A DNA stretch of 64,000 nucleotides from Rhizobium aethiopicum (GTDB lineage Bacteria; Pseudomonadota; Alphaproteobacteria; Rhizobiales; Rhizobiaceae), in assembly GCF_900094625.1 (NCBI RefSeq), contig NZ_FMAJ01000005.1, positions 248,001 through 312,000 on the forward strand, given 5' to 3'. This document shows, in pieces, positions 18,932 to 30,020 of the stretch. The notes under the pieces were generated by a model. That model was not told the origin of the DNA. It saw only the letters and a program-made list of their open reading frames with translations, and did no database searches. Each line of letters begins with the position of its first letter. The stretch's first letter is position 1. The translations under genes were made by a program, and so were the position numbers.

Positions 18932-19900
18932 ATGCAATATCAGGCGGTCGTGCGAAAATTCGGGCCGGCCGAGGAGGTCGTCGAGATTGAACGGGCCGAA
19001 CTGGCACCGCTACGGCGCGACCAGGTTCGTGTCCGCCTGCTGGCGCGCTCGATCAATCCCTCCGACATCATCACCATTTCAGGCGCCTATGCCGGCCGTA
19101 CGACGCTGCCCTTCATCCCCGGCTTCGAAGCTTTCGGAGTGGTCGAAGCGTGCGGCGAAGAGGTGCACGGACTTGTGCCGGGGACGCGCGTGCTGCCGGT
19201 GCGCAGCGCCGGCGGCTGGCAGGAATTCAAGGACACCGATCCGAGCTGGTGCCTTCGCGTGCCCGACGCGCTTTCCGACTTCGAAGCAGCGACCAGCTAC
19301 GTCAACCCGATGACGGCCTGGCTGATGCTGCACAAGAAGATGGGGCTGAGACCCGGCATGCGCATTGCCATCAACGCCGCCGCCTCTTCGATCGGGTCCA
19401 TCCTGATCGGCATGGCGAATGCCGCCGGCGTCGAACCGGTCGCAATCGTCCGCAGCGAAGAATCCCTCGCACGTCTCGGCGGTCGGCTCGAGGCCGTCAT
19501 CGTAGACAAAGCGGACGGCGACCTCGCCACCGGCCTCGCCGGCCGGCACGGGCTCGACGCGGTGCTCGACTGCGTCGGTGGCGCACGCGCCTTGACCCTT
19601 GCCGACGCGCTGAGGCCAGGCGGGCATTTCCTGCATTACGGCCTGCTGTCGGGAGAGAGCATTCCGCCTTCATTCTGGGCCTCCCATCCCAACATTGCCT
19701 TTTCCTACTGCCACCTACGGGAATGGGTTCATTCCGAAACGATGGGCGAGGTCCAGCGCGCGTATGCCCAGGTCGCCGCGCAGATCGCTTCGAAGGTCAT
19801 CGCGACCGAGGTGCGAGAGGTGTTTCCGCTGGAAAAAATCGGCGAGGCGCTACGCGCCGCCCTGCCCTTCCGGACGGGGGGCAAGGTGTTGCTGGCGTGA
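18932..19900 (+). CDS. Zinc-independent MDR oxidoreductase, enoyl-reductase-like
   Basis: 322 residues of the medium-chain dehydrogenase/reductase superfamily: GroES-like N-terminus (INPSDIITISGAYAGRTTLPFIPGFEAFGVVEACG) and a Rossmann domain (INAAASSIGSILIGMANAAG, VLDCVGG). No zinc ligands are visible, matching the quinone-oxidoreductase / mitochondrial enoyl-reductase (MECR) branch. ATG 18932 has GGGGG six bases upstream; ATG 18926 is an alternative with no spacing. It is divergent, by about 50 bases, from the acyl-activation operon, so a reductive acyl pathway is plausible. Confidence 0.85.
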   Translation: MQYQAVVRKFGPAEEVVEIERAELAPLRRDQVRVRLLARSINPSDIITISGAYAGRTTLPFIPGFEAFGVVEACGEEVHGLVPGTRVLPVRSAGGWQEFKDTDPSWCLRVPDALSDFEAATSYVNPMTAWLMLHKKMGLRPGMRIAINAAASSIGSILIGMANAAGVEPVAIVRSEESLARLGGRLEAVIVDKADGDLATGLAGRHGLDAVLDCVGGARALTLADALRPGGHFLHYGLLSGESIPPSFWASHPNIAFSYCHLREWVHSETMGEVQRAYAQVAAQIASKVIATEVREVFPLEKIGEALRAALPFRTGGKVLLA

Positions 19901-19923
19901 GGGGCAAGAGCGACATTCTCCAA

Positions 19924-20052
19924 CACTCCTCATCCTGCGGCGCGCAAGCCGCGGGCCGAGTCTCGAAGGACGCCCTCCTTGCATTCATCAAGTGTCGGCG
20001 CACCCACCTCGTCCTTCGAGGGCCCTGGCGGGGCTCCTCAGTATGAGGCTCT
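19924..20052. repeat. Intergenic inverted-repeat element
   Basis: Outer arms CCTCATCCTGCGG (19928-19940) and CCTCAGTATGAGG (20036-20048) are inverted with 2 mismatches; inner arms TCGAAGGACG and CGTCCTTCGA (about 19963-19972, 20010-20019) are inverted perfectly. Such paired blocks are common between rhizobial genes. Related fragments (CGAAGGGCGAGG) occur near 8801 and 24116. Confidence 0.6.
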
Positions 20053-20190
20053 TGAGGGCGAGATTTTTTCTTTGTCGCGGCCTGCCGTTTGGCACCTCCC
20101 GGGCTTGGCAGATCAGAGGGGTGCTGCACGGCATGCCTATCCACCTGCTTGAGGCGCGCTGGCAAGCCCCAATGGATAGGCATCTCGCAG

Positions 20191-20562
20191 CTAGCCGCTT
20201 TCATGCCGCTGCCGCGCACTCATGATTTCCGAATGGTTCCGCTCCGCCCAGCCGATCAGCGCTTTCATCGGGATCAGAAATGAGCGCCCCATCTCCGTCA
20301 GCTCATACTCCACCCGTGGCGGAACCTCGGGATAGACGGTGCGGCTGATGAAGCCGTCTTGCTCCAGATGGCGCAATGTCTTGGAGAGCATCTGTTTGGA
20401 GATGTCGCCGATCTCGCGCAGCAGCTCGTTGAAGCGCTTCTTCTCGTCTTCCAGAGCTTCGAGGGTGAGGAGGCTCCATTGATCGCCGATGCGATCGAGC
20501 ACGCCTCTGATCGGGCAGCCGGCTCCCGGCTGTAGTTTCGGCTCGTCCGTTTCTTCAGGCAT
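20191..20562 (-). CDS. HxlR-family transcriptional regulator
   Basis: 123-residue winged-helix regulator with the HxlR signature: CPIRGVLDRIGDQWSLLTLEAL, then KRFNELLREIGDISKQMLSKTLRHLEQDGFISRTVYPEVPPRVEYELTEMGRSF. One Cys (in GAGCPI) is the position used for thiol or electrophile sensing in YodB/HypR-type members, so redox sensing is possible but unproven. ATG 20562 follows AAGGAGAGGGC. Divergent from the exported NTF2-like gene, its probable target. Confidence 0.9.
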   Translation of the reverse strand: MPEETDEPKLQPGAGCPIRGVLDRIGDQWSLLTLEALEDEKKRFNELLREIGDISKQMLSKTLRHLEQDGFISRTVYPEVPPRVEYELTEMGRSFLIPMKALIGWAERNHSEIMSARQRHESG

Positions 20563-20659
20563 GCCCTCTCCTTGGTCATCGCAGACTGAACTTGCCACCA
20601 AAACCTGCCTTCTTGCCGGGGATGGCGAGGTTTCATAGACCAGCTCGTACAGTCTGTTT

Positions 20660-20670
20660 TCTAGACTAGA
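20660..20670. promoter_or_regulatory. Candidate HxlR operator
   Basis: TCTAG-A-CTAGA is a perfect palindrome in the 137-base divergent region between the HxlR gene and the NTF2-like gene, 30 bases from the latter's start codon. Assignment to HxlR is by position only. Confidence 0.35.
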
Positions 20671-20699
20671 TCGCTGATCCATACCAAGGAGCTTGATGC

Positions 20700-21164
20700 A
20701 TGAGATTTCAATCGCTTTTCGCACTCGCCATTCTGGCAGGCATTGTCGCGCCGTCGGGCGCCTTTGCTGAACCGGCCACCCGCGACTTGAAGGTAGAGGA
20801 AGCTAACCGGAAGCTGGTGGTGGAATTCTACGACAAGTTCTTCAACAAGCACGATATTGCGGCGGCCTCGGTCATCGCGGAGGATTACCGGCAGCACAAT
20901 CCGCAGGTTCCCGACGGCAAAAAGCCGCTTATTTCCTTCTTCACGGGCTTCTTCAAGGACAATGCCCAGTCGAAGGCGGAGATCGTCCGAAGCGCCGCCG
21001 ATGGCGATCTCGTCTGGCTGCATGTGCACGCGACGAACGGCGCCGACGACCGCGGCCAAGCAATCGTCGATATTTTCCGCGTCAAGGACGGCAAGATCGT
21101 CGAGCATTGGGATGTCATCCAGGCCGTTCCGCAAGAGGCGGCCAACAAGAACACGATGTTCTGA
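20700..21164 (+). CDS. Exported NTF2-like/SnoaL-type protein
   Basis: 154 residues: signal peptide (MRFQSLFALAILAGIVAPSG then AFA cleavage region) followed by an NTF2/SnoaL-like cone fold (LVVEFYDKFFNKHDIAAASVIAEDYRQHNPQVPDGK, ending DGKIVEHWDVIQAVP). Such proteins are often predicted polyketide-cyclase-like or ester-modifying; real function unknown. ATG 20700 follows AAGGAG with 8-base spacing. Divergent from an HxlR regulator that probably controls it. Confidence 0.85.
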   Translation: MRFQSLFALAILAGIVAPSGAFAEPATRDLKVEEANRKLVVEFYDKFFNKHDIAAASVIAEDYRQHNPQVPDGKKPLISFFTGFFKDNAQSKAEIVRSAADGDLVWLHVHATNGADDRGQAIVDIFRVKDGKIVEHWDVIQAVPQEAANKNTMF

Positions 21165-21392
21165 ATTCGACCGGGGCCGGCTTGCAACCGCGCGAATATG
21201 CGGTCTTGCACTGGAGATTTGTGGGAGCGCCGGCCCACCGCCATGGGTCGGAACGTGCCGCATCCTGCGGCCGTGCATAGTTGGCGCACTCGTCTGGTTA
21301 TGTTATCGGGCACCTGAAAAATTGAAAAACAAGTGCACCCAAGCCAAGTCGGCCAAGCCGCCAAGTTGCTTCGGGAAACGGGACGACTTTCC

Positions 21393-21842
21393 ATGATAGC
21401 CAGCAACCGCATCGTCCTCTCCAGCGACCACGCCGCCATTCAGCTCCGGCAGGCCATTGCCACTCATATTGCGGAGCGAGGCTGGGTGGCGGTCGATATC
21501 GGACCGACTGCGCCGGAGAGCACGCACTATCCCAAGCACGGCGAAGCGGCGGCGCGGCTCGTCGCCTCCGGGGATTGCCGGTTCGGCATCATTCTGTGCG
21601 GCACCGGCCAGGGCATCATGATGGCGGCGAACAAGGTCAAGGGCATCCGTTGCGGCGTCTGCGCCGACACCTTCTCAGCCCGCATGATCCGCGAGCACAA
21701 TGATGCGAACATGCTGTCGATTGGCGTGCGCGTCGTGGGCGAAGGGCTGGCGTTCGATATCGTGGATGCGTTCCTGACCGCTCGTTTCGAAGGCGGTCGG
21801 CATGCAACGCGGGTTGAGATGATCGAGGCGCTGGAGGGGTAG
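21393..21842 (+). CDS. RpiB/LacA/LacB-family sugar-phosphate isomerase
   Basis: 149 residues with the RpiB fold: SSDHAAIQLRQAIATH at the N-terminus, the anion-hole/cysteine motif CGTGQGIMMAANKVKGIRCG and EHNDANMLSIGVRVVG. Members interconvert ribose-5-P/ribulose-5-P, or galactose-6-P/tagatose-6-P, or erythrulose phosphates; the substrate is not clear here. ATG 21393 is preferred although its ribosome site (GGGACGAC) is weak; the frame opens further to 21333. Isolated gene. Confidence 0.88.
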   Translation: MIASNRIVLSSDHAAIQLRQAIATHIAERGWVAVDIGPTAPESTHYPKHGEAAARLVASGDCRFGIILCGTGQGIMMAANKVKGIRCGVCADTFSARMIREHNDANMLSIGVRVVGEGLAFDIVDAFLTARFEGGRHATRVEMIEALEG

Positions 21843-21987
21843 CGGCGTTGTTTTCGTGCGGTACGCCTTAGGCAGCGGCAGCCGCGTCTTCCCATAAATT
21901 TTCTACAGTCTGGCAGCTTTCTTCTCGGGCGAAAGTGCAGCCGGCATCTGCCATAATGCTGCGCAAAATCAGCTATCGGAGGTTTCA

Positions 21988-22692
21988 ATGTCTGAAGGAA
22001 AAGTAGCTCTCATCACCGCAGGCGGGTCCGGCATGGGGGCAGCGGCTGCCCGGAAGCTGGCTGCGGACGGCTACCGCATCGCCGTTCTTTCCTCCTCCGG
22101 CAAGGGAGAGGCGCTGGCAAAGGAGCTCGGCGGTGTTGGCGTCACCGGCTCGAACCAGTCGAACGACGACGTCAAGCGCCTCGTCGATCTTGCGATGGAG
22201 ACATGGGGTCGGATCGATGCGCTGGTCAACTCCGCCGGCCACGGCCCGCGCGCGCCGATCCTCGAAATTTCGGACGAGGACTGGCACAAGGGCATGGAGG
22301 TCTATTTCCTGAGCGCGGTGCGGCCGATCCGCCTCGTGACGCCAATCATGGAAGCGCAGGGCGGCGGCGCGATCGTCAATATCTCGACGGCATGGGCCTT
22401 CGAACCGTCGCCGATGTTCCCAACCTCGGCGGTCTTCAGAGCAGGACTGGCGAGCTTCACCAAGATCTTCGCCGACACCTATGCGGCCAAGAACATCCGC
22501 CTGAACAACGTCCTGCCCGGCTGGATCGACAGCCTGCCCGCCACCGAAGAGCGGCGCGACACCGTTCCGATGCGCCGCTACGGCACGAGCGACGAAATCG
22601 CAGCCACCATCGCTTTTCTCTTGTCGGAGGGGGCCGGCTACATCACCGGCCAAAACATCCGCGTCGACGGCGGCATTGCCCGTTCGGTCTGA
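21988..22692 (+). CDS. SDR-fold protein without the YxxxK catalytic pair
   Basis: 234 residues of SDR fold: TAGGSGMGAAAARKLA (cofactor Gly motif), NSAGHG (for NNAG) and the catalytic-type Ser in VNISTAWAF. Where YxxxK should follow, 13 residues after that Ser, the sequence reads TSAVF (FPTSAVFRAGLASFTK), so both Tyr and Lys are missing. The end GYITGQNIRVDGGIARSV is classical. It is either a diverged reductase using other residues or a non-catalytic nucleotide binder. Eleven bases upstream of the PNPOx-like gene, probably one operon. Confidence 0.88.
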   Translation: MSEGKVALITAGGSGMGAAAARKLAADGYRIAVLSSSGKGEALAKELGGVGVTGSNQSNDDVKRLVDLAMETWGRIDALVNSAGHGPRAPILEISDEDWHKGMEVYFLSAVRPIRLVTPIMEAQGGGAIVNISTAWAFEPSPMFPTSAVFRAGLASFTKIFADTYAAKNIRLNNVLPGWIDSLPATEERRDTVPMRRYGTSDEIAATIAFLLSEGAGYITGQNIRVDGGIARSV

Positions 22693-22703
22693 GACAGACT
22701 GCG

Positions 22704-23273
22704 GTGAAGCTGTCAGATATCGACGCCCCGGCTTGGACGGAACTCGAAAGGGCTGCGGTGAATCCGCAGTCGGGTTTCCGCTATGTGAACCTCTGCTCGG
22801 TCGACCCGCAGGGCAGGCCGCAAGCACGCACGGTCGTGTTGCGTACGGCCGACAGAGCGACGCGGAGCCTCGAATTTCACACCGATACACGAAGCCCGAA
22901 ATGGAGAGAACTCTTGGCGAATCCTCAGGTCACAGTACTCTGCTTTAGCCCGATCGGCCGGCTCCAGCTTCGGCTTCGGGGAACGATCGAGCGTCATGGC
23001 CCCGAGAGCGAACGTGCCGATACCGCCTGGAACAGGCTGCCCAGCCGGACCCGGGTCACCTATGCGGGCGGTCCGCCCGGAGACGAGTGCGCTTTCGAAA
23101 TTGTTGAGACGGAACCTCTCGACGAAACGAAAGGAAAGGCGCGCTTCGGCGTTCTGAGTTTTCGCGCCCGGACGCTGGACTGGTTTGAGTTGAGGCAGCA
23201 GGACAATCGAAGAGCCTTGTTCGGCTATGACGAGACCGGCTCTCTCTCCTCTTGCCGCTGGATCAATCCTTGA
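22704..23273 (+). CDS. Pyridoxamine 5'-phosphate oxidase-like flavin-fold protein
   Basis: 189 residues of the PNPOx-like split barrel, with NPQSGFRYVNLCSVDPQGRPQARTVVLR near the start and LEFHTDTRSPKWRELLANPQVTVLCF, which form the FMN-binding barrel in this family. May bind FMN or another cofactor; not PdxH itself by length and C-terminus. GTG 22704 is chosen because the open frame continues far upstream only as an out-of-frame shadow of the SDR gene. Downstream partner of the SDR-fold gene, 11 bases apart. Confidence 0.8.
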   Translation: MKLSDIDAPAWTELERAAVNPQSGFRYVNLCSVDPQGRPQARTVVLRTADRATRSLEFHTDTRSPKWRELLANPQVTVLCFSPIGRLQLRLRGTIERHGPESERADTAWNRLPSRTRVTYAGGPPGDECAFEIVETEPLDETKGKARFGVLSFRARTLDWFELRQQDNRRALFGYDETGSLSSCRWINP

Positions 23274-23447
23274 GGACAAGAGGTGACGCTAAGTCCATGA
23301 CCTGGTGCGTCTGTTCTGAGAGTTCGCTCGCTTGTACGAAGACCCGAGAAGGGACGCCCAACATGGACAAGGGCTTTGACGGCCGAGCGAAATCGGGAGT
23401 AGCATCCGCTTGGCAGTGGCCGCCGACACGGCTACCCGGGAGACGCG

Positions 23448-24005
23448 ATGACAAAGCACAGACCTTTTCGCCTGATGTTCGCGGCGCTGGCCTTTGGCTC
23501 CGCTTGGCCGATTTCCGGTGCCTTCGCCGCAGCGCAGCCCATCTTCTGGAGCGCGTTGCGGCCGGCTGATCAGGCCAAAGCGATTGTGCCCCCGTCGGGC
23601 ACAACCGTCAGCGGCCTGCTGGGCGAAACGCTTGCCTGGCATGATGAAGCTCTTCCGGTCGAATTGACGGGTTTCGTTCTGCCGATCGACCGGGACGGCG
23701 ATCTCGTCTACGAGTTCATGCTCGTCCCCTGGGCCGGAGCCTGCAGCCACATGCCCTCCCCGCCGCCCAACCAGTTGGTGCGTGTCGTTCCGCAAGAGCC
23801 TTTGCACCTCGCACGGATGTACGAGACCGTCACCGTGACCGGGACCCTGCGGCCTGGCCTGGACCAGGCGCAATTTTTTATGATCGACGGTGTGCGCGTC
23901 CTTACCTATGGCTACAGTATGAGCCACGCCAAAGTGGCGAAAGCGACGGCGACAGTCGATCCTGATCTGCTGTCGCTCTCGCCCTTCGGCGTTCTGCCCC
24001 GCTAG
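23448..24005 (+). CDS. Exported DUF3299 protein
   Basis: 185 residues with a signal peptide (MTKHRPFRLMFAALAFGSAW, cleavage near AFA) and a DUF3299 core: VELTGFVLPIDRDGDLVYEFMLVPWAGACSHMPSPPPNQLV, then VTVTGTL near the C-terminus. The conserved Cys-His with Pro run (ACSHMPSPPPN) is the family hallmark. Function unknown; periplasmic. Isolated, with about 170 bases of gene-free DNA upstream. Confidence 0.82.
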   Translation: MTKHRPFRLMFAALAFGSAWPISGAFAAAQPIFWSALRPADQAKAIVPPSGTTVSGLLGETLAWHDEALPVELTGFVLPIDRDGDLVYEFMLVPWAGACSHMPSPPPNQLVRVVPQEPLHLARMYETVTVTGTLRPGLDQAQFFMIDGVRVLTYGYSMSHAKVAKATATVDPDLLSLSPFGVLPR

Positions 24006-24257
24006 CGGGAGCGCCGAGACGCTTCGTCGCGGTGGGCGTCATTGCGGAAGGCTCTCGTCAGCGACGTTTTCGTCACACAAGCGCGAACCCAGCCTGAGCA
24101 TTGTGAGCGGCCCTGAAGGGCGAGGTGGATGCGGCGCGTTGCGCGTCATGCCCGCGGGCTGCGCTCGTTAGGGTGATGCCGTCGTGCGGCACAGTGGTAG
24201 TGCTGGGGCCGTTCGATGATGTCGCCTGAGCTCTGGCGATGCACCCAAAAGAAAAAA

Positions 24258-24283
24258 CCGGGCGCAGCTGTAACTGCGCCCGG
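24258..24283 (-). terminator. Intrinsic terminator of katG
   Basis: On the minus strand CCGGGCGCAG and CTGCGCCCGG form a 10-bp stem with a 6-base loop, followed by TTTTTTCTTTT (plus-strand 24247-24257). It ends 17 bases after the katG stop codon: a textbook rho-independent terminator. Confidence 0.9.
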
Positions 24284-24299
24284 CCAAAACTGCGGCCGA

Positions 24300-26630
<2,331 letters not shown>

Positions 26631-27545
26631 ATGAAGAATCTTACCCTGAAACAGCTGCGTTATTTTGAAGCCCTGGCGCGGGATGGCCGCTTCCGCCGCG
26701 CCGCCGACGCCTGCGCCATCTCTCAGCCGGCGCTCTCCATGCAGATCAAAGAACTTGAGCAAGAGTTGGGCAGCGAGCTCTTCGAGCGAAGCTCGCGGGA
26801 GGTCAAGCTCACCCCCTTCGGCCAGACGTTTGCGCTCAGGGTCCGCGACATCCTGCGCGCCGTGGACGAGCTGGGGGAATTTGCCCGCGCCTCGCGCGAC
26901 AGCTTCCTCACGCGGCTGCGCATCGGCATCATCCCGACCATCGCGCCCTATCTGTTGCCGGCCATTATAAACGATCTCAACAAAAGCTTCGCCGGGATTC
27001 AGATCGAGGTGCGGGAGACGCAGACGGGCAAGCTGGTTCAGGAACTGGCGCAGGGCCAGCTCGATATGGCGATCGTCGCGCTGCCGGTGTCGGAAGCCTC
27101 GCTCACCGAACTCGAGCTTTTCAGGGAGGAATTCGTGCTGGTCAGGCGGCAGGAGGATGGAAACAAGCCGGTGCCCGAGCGTGAGGCGCTGCGTGAAATG
27201 CGGCTGCTGCTGCTCGAAGAGGGCCACTGCTTCCGCGACCAGGCGCTGTCCTTCTGCAAGGTGGGCCCGGCCCGGCCGCGCGAGATCATGGAAGGCAGCT
27301 CGCTCTCCACACTCGTCCAGATGGTCGGCGCCGGCATCGGCGTCACTCTCATTCCGGAGATGGCCGTTCCCGTCGAAACACGCTCGGCCCATGTGTCGAT
27401 CTCCCGCTTCCCTTACCCGCAGCCGTCGCGAACGATCGGCATGGTCTGGCGCAATTCGACGCCGATGGCCAAGCAGTTGCAGGAGGTCGCCGAGGCGGTG
27501 CGCCGCTCGGCGGAGACGATGCGCAAGCAGCATGCGGGCGGATGA
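26631..27545 (+). CDS. oxyR: Hydrogen-peroxide-sensing LysR regulator
   Basis: 304 residues: LysR winged helix at 1-60 (FRRAADACAISQPALSMQIKELEQELG) and a periplasmic-binding-like effector domain. The redox pair is conserved as Cys200 and Cys209 in EEGHCFRDQALSFC, matching the E. coli OxyR disulfide cysteines, so it is a genuine OxyR rather than a generic LysR. Divergent from katG, the usual arrangement of regulator and target. Confidence 0.96.
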   Translation: MKNLTLKQLRYFEALARDGRFRRAADACAISQPALSMQIKELEQELGSELFERSSREVKLTPFGQTFALRVRDILRAVDELGEFARASRDSFLTRLRIGIIPTIAPYLLPAIINDLNKSFAGIQIEVRETQTGKLVQELAQGQLDMAIVALPVSEASLTELELFREEFVLVRRQEDGNKPVPEREALREMRLLLLEEGHCFRDQALSFCKVGPARPREIMEGSSLSTLVQMVGAGIGVTLIPEMAVPVETRSAHVSISRFPYPQPSRTIGMVWRNSTPMAKQLQEVAEAVRRSAETMRKQHAGG

Positions 27546-27590
27546 TAGGCGATGGCTGTCAGCTGAGTGCCAAAGACCCCTGCCCTCGCC

Positions 27591-28412
27591 TCAGCTGCGG
27601 CGCTTGAACGTATGTTCGGCTGCCGGAAATTTGCGCGCCCGCACCTCCTCGGCGTAGGCGGCGGCGGCGTCCACGACCCTCTTGCCGAGTTCGTCGTAGC
27701 GCTTGACAAAACGCGGCCTGAAATCGTTGAAGAGTCCGAGAATATCATCGGAAACCAGAACCTGGCCGTCGCAGGCCGATGATGCGCCGATCCCGATTGT
27801 GGGTACGTGAATGCTGGCCGTCACCTCGCGAGCGAGCGGTTCTACCGTGCCCTCGATGACGACGGCAAAGGCGCCCGAGCCGCCGACGGCATGCGCGTCG
27901 CGCCGGATCTTCGATGTCTCGTGTTCGGAATGGCCGACGGAACGATAGCCGCCTGCGGTCTGGACCTGCTGCGGCATCAGGCCGATATGGCCCATGACCG
28001 GAATTCCGCGCTTGGTCAGGAAGGCAATGGTCTCGGCCATCTCCTCGCCTCCTTCCAGCTTGACGGCATCGCAGCCGGTTTCCTGAAGAATGCGGACGGC
28101 GTTGCGGAAGGCGGTCTCCTTCGATTCCTGATAGCTGCCGAACGGCAAGTCGACGACGACGCACGCCTTGGAGACGCCGCGCATGACAGCCTTGCCATGT
28201 GCGATCATCATATCGACGGTGACGCCGATCGTGCTCTCCATGCCGTAGAGCACCATGCCGAGCGAATCTCCGACCAGCAGCAGGTCGCAATGCTCATCGA
28301 GCAGCCGCGCAATCGGCGTCGTATAGGCCGTCAGGCAGACGATCGGCACACCACCCTTCATGGCGGAGATGCGGGCTGGGGTCAGGCGCTTCTGAGATCC
28401 GGCAGCACTCAT
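27591..28412 (-). CDS. panB: 3-methyl-2-oxobutanoate hydroxymethyltransferase
   Basis: 273-residue ketopantoate hydroxymethyltransferase, first committed enzyme of pantothenate synthesis. Visible: [59 protein letters not shown] (catalytic Glu/His region) and [17 protein letters not shown]. Its start overlaps the panC stop as ATGA (28409-28412), so translation is coupled. Both genes lie beside a plasmid replication cassette, an unusual place for a biosynthetic pathway normally on the chromosome. Confidence 0.98.
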   Translation of the reverse strand: MSAAGSQKRLTPARISAMKGGVPIVCLTAYTTPIARLLDEHCDLLLVGDSLGMVLYGMESTIGVTVDMMIAHGKAVMRGVSKACVVVDLPFGSYQESKETAFRNAVRILQETGCDAVKLEGGEEMAETIAFLTKRGIPVMGHIGLMPQQVQTAGGYRSVGHSEHETSKIRRDAHAVGGSGAFAVVIEGTVEPLAREVTASIHVPTIGIGASSACDGQVLVSDDILGLFNDFRPRFVKRYDELGKRVVDAAAAYAEEVRARKFPAAEHTFKRRS

Positions 28413-29302
28413 CTGGTCATTCCCTTTCCTGGCAAGCCCCGCTCGCCGATAAGCTTGTTACCTCCGAGAACCCTGTTGTCGAGAAGCCGTGTCGAACCGA
28501 GACTGACGAAGAGCGCGACGACGACAGGTGCTGCGATCGTCGTGACCGGCTCAAGCGTCGCAGCATCCCTCACGGCCACGACTTCGGGCTTTGCCAGTGG
28601 CTCGCGACCGAGAAAGGCCATCAGCTTTGCCTCCAGTTCCGCGGGATCCTTAAGGCCGCCGGCGACCAGACGCTCGGCTTCCTCAAGGGTCTGAGGGACG
28701 ATCACGGCGGCACGCCGCTCTTCAGGGCTGAGATACACGTTGCGTGATGACAATGCGAGGCCGTCGCTGTCCCTGACCGTCGGCACGGATATCACGCGGA
28801 CGGGCACGGCGAGATCCTCCACCATGCGCTTGATGATGACGACCTGCTGGTAATCCTTCTCCCCGAAATAGGCGGTCTGCGGCTGGACGATGTTGAAAAG
28901 TTTGGAGACGACGGTGGCGACGCCGGCAAAATGTCCGGGCCTGACCGCGCCTTCGAGTTCGCGGCCGAGATCGGGAACGTCGACCACCGTCTTCATCGGG
29001 CGGGGATACATGTCTTCCACGCCCGGCGCGAAGAGGAAATTCACGCCGGCCTGCTTGAGCATGGCGCCATCGCGTTCGAGATCACGCGGATATTTGCCGA
29101 GGTCTTCGGCCGGGCCGAATTGCAGCGGATTGACGAAGATCGAGACGACGACGATGTCGTTTTCGGCCCGGGCGCGCGTGACGAGCTTGATATGGCCGGC
29201 ATGGAGATATCCCATCGTCGGCACGAGGCCGACCGTACGCCCCTGCCGCTTCAGCGCATCGAGCGTGTGGCGCAGCTCTTCAATATTCGAGAAAACCCGC
29301 AT
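28409..29302 (-). CDS. panC: Pantoate-beta-alanine ligase
   Basis: 297 residues, normal PanC length; joins pantoate and beta-alanine using ATP. HIGH-type motif [53 protein letters not shown] and [18 protein letters not shown] are all present. ATG 29302 follows GGGGAGGATGT; the upstream frame to 29386 has no ribosome site and would include non-family residues. First gene of panCB. Confidence 0.98.
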   Translation of the reverse strand: MRVFSNIEELRHTLDALKRQGRTVGLVPTMGYLHAGHIKLVTRARAENDIVVVSIFVNPLQFGPAEDLGKYPRDLERDGAMLKQAGVNFLFAPGVEDMYPRPMKTVVDVPDLGRELEGAVRPGHFAGVATVVSKLFNIVQPQTAYFGEKDYQQVVIIKRMVEDLAVPVRVISVPTVRDSDGLALSSRNVYLSPEERRAAVIVPQTLEEAERLVAGGLKDPAELEAKLMAFLGREPLAKPEVVAVRDAATLEPVTTIAAPVVVALFVSLGSTRLLDNRVLGGNKLIGERGLPGKGMTR

Positions 29303-29543
29303 ACATCCTCCCCGCGGCCGGTCACTCATCTTGGGCGCGGATAAGAAGTGTAATCGATGCCGAAGGTCAATGCACTTCCGTGACAAAAAACGATTAGATG
29401 CATGGCAAGCCGATCAGGCCGGCTATATCCGCCCGGAAAAGACGTCTCGAGCCGGCTTGTTGCGGGGCTAGCAATCTGCGATCTGCGCCTCTATCTACCC
29501 TCTCCGTCAAGATACCATCACAGTCGGCCGTTATGGAGGATGC

Positions 29544-30020
29544 ATGGACAAACCCTGGAAGATCAGCCGCGGGCCGATTGCGGCGACCGAGCTCGACGTG
29601 GAGAAGGCAAACGCGATCAACACGCTGTTGATCCGGCCGGTCGGCGTGCTTCCGGCCAAGGCCGGTGATCCGGTCCTCCCTTTTGCCGTCGGCCTCTTCA
29701 ACGAGCTGCGCCCGCTCCTGAAGCCCGATGCCGGCGTGACGACGCTGAGGCGCGCGACCGCTGCCTATGTCCATTGCCGGCGCTATTATTTCGCCAGCGC
29801 CCAACCCGATTCCATGCGCCATAACCTTGACGGCGAGCCCGTCGAAGCGCTGTCGGAGGAAGACCGCTTGGTCGCGCAGAAGCGTTTCCTGAGCCTCAAG
29901 CATAGCGCCGCCAGAGCCGAGGAGCCCGAACCGGCGCCCGTGGTTCCTCCTCCCGTCATCAGCAAGAACGAACAGATCCGCGCCGCCCTTCTGCGCGGCA
30001 GGAAGAACGCCGTCAGCTGA
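29544..30020 (+). CDS. ProQ/FinO-domain RNA-binding protein
   Basis: 158 residues. The FinO/ProQ fold covers about 25-120: LLIRPVGVLPAKAGDPVLPFAVGLFNELRPLL, then VTTLRRATAAYVHCRRYYFAS and MRHNLDGEPVEALSEEDRLVAQKRF, matching the family's YL...R.dLdG.p...v..E...A pattern. These proteins bind structured RNAs and chaperone antisense RNAs; FinO does so for a plasmid transfer antisense RNA. The C-terminal tail is Pro/Glu-rich then basic (LRGRKNAVS). ATG 29544 has GGAGG six bases upstream. It converges on repC with an 8-base overlap of the two stop-codon ends, so it may act on replication-control RNA; that is inference. Confidence 0.85.
   Translation: MDKPWKISRGPIAATELDVEKANAINTLLIRPVGVLPAKAGDPVLPFAVGLFNELRPLLKPDAGVTTLRRATAAYVHCRRYYFASAQPDSMRHNLDGEPVEALSEEDRLVAQKRFLSLKHSAARAEEPEPAPVVPPPVISKNEQIRAALLRGRKNAVS

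Noticed and set aside
22203-22703. Upstream extension of the PNPOx-like frame into the SDR gene
   Set aside because: The extension translates as a random-looking Arg/His-rich shadow; GTG 22704 just after the SDR stop is the sensible start.
29402-29668. Alternative plus-strand frame before and across the ProQ/FinO gene
   Set aside because: Shadow frame; ATG 29544 with GGAGG in the FinO frame explains the region better.
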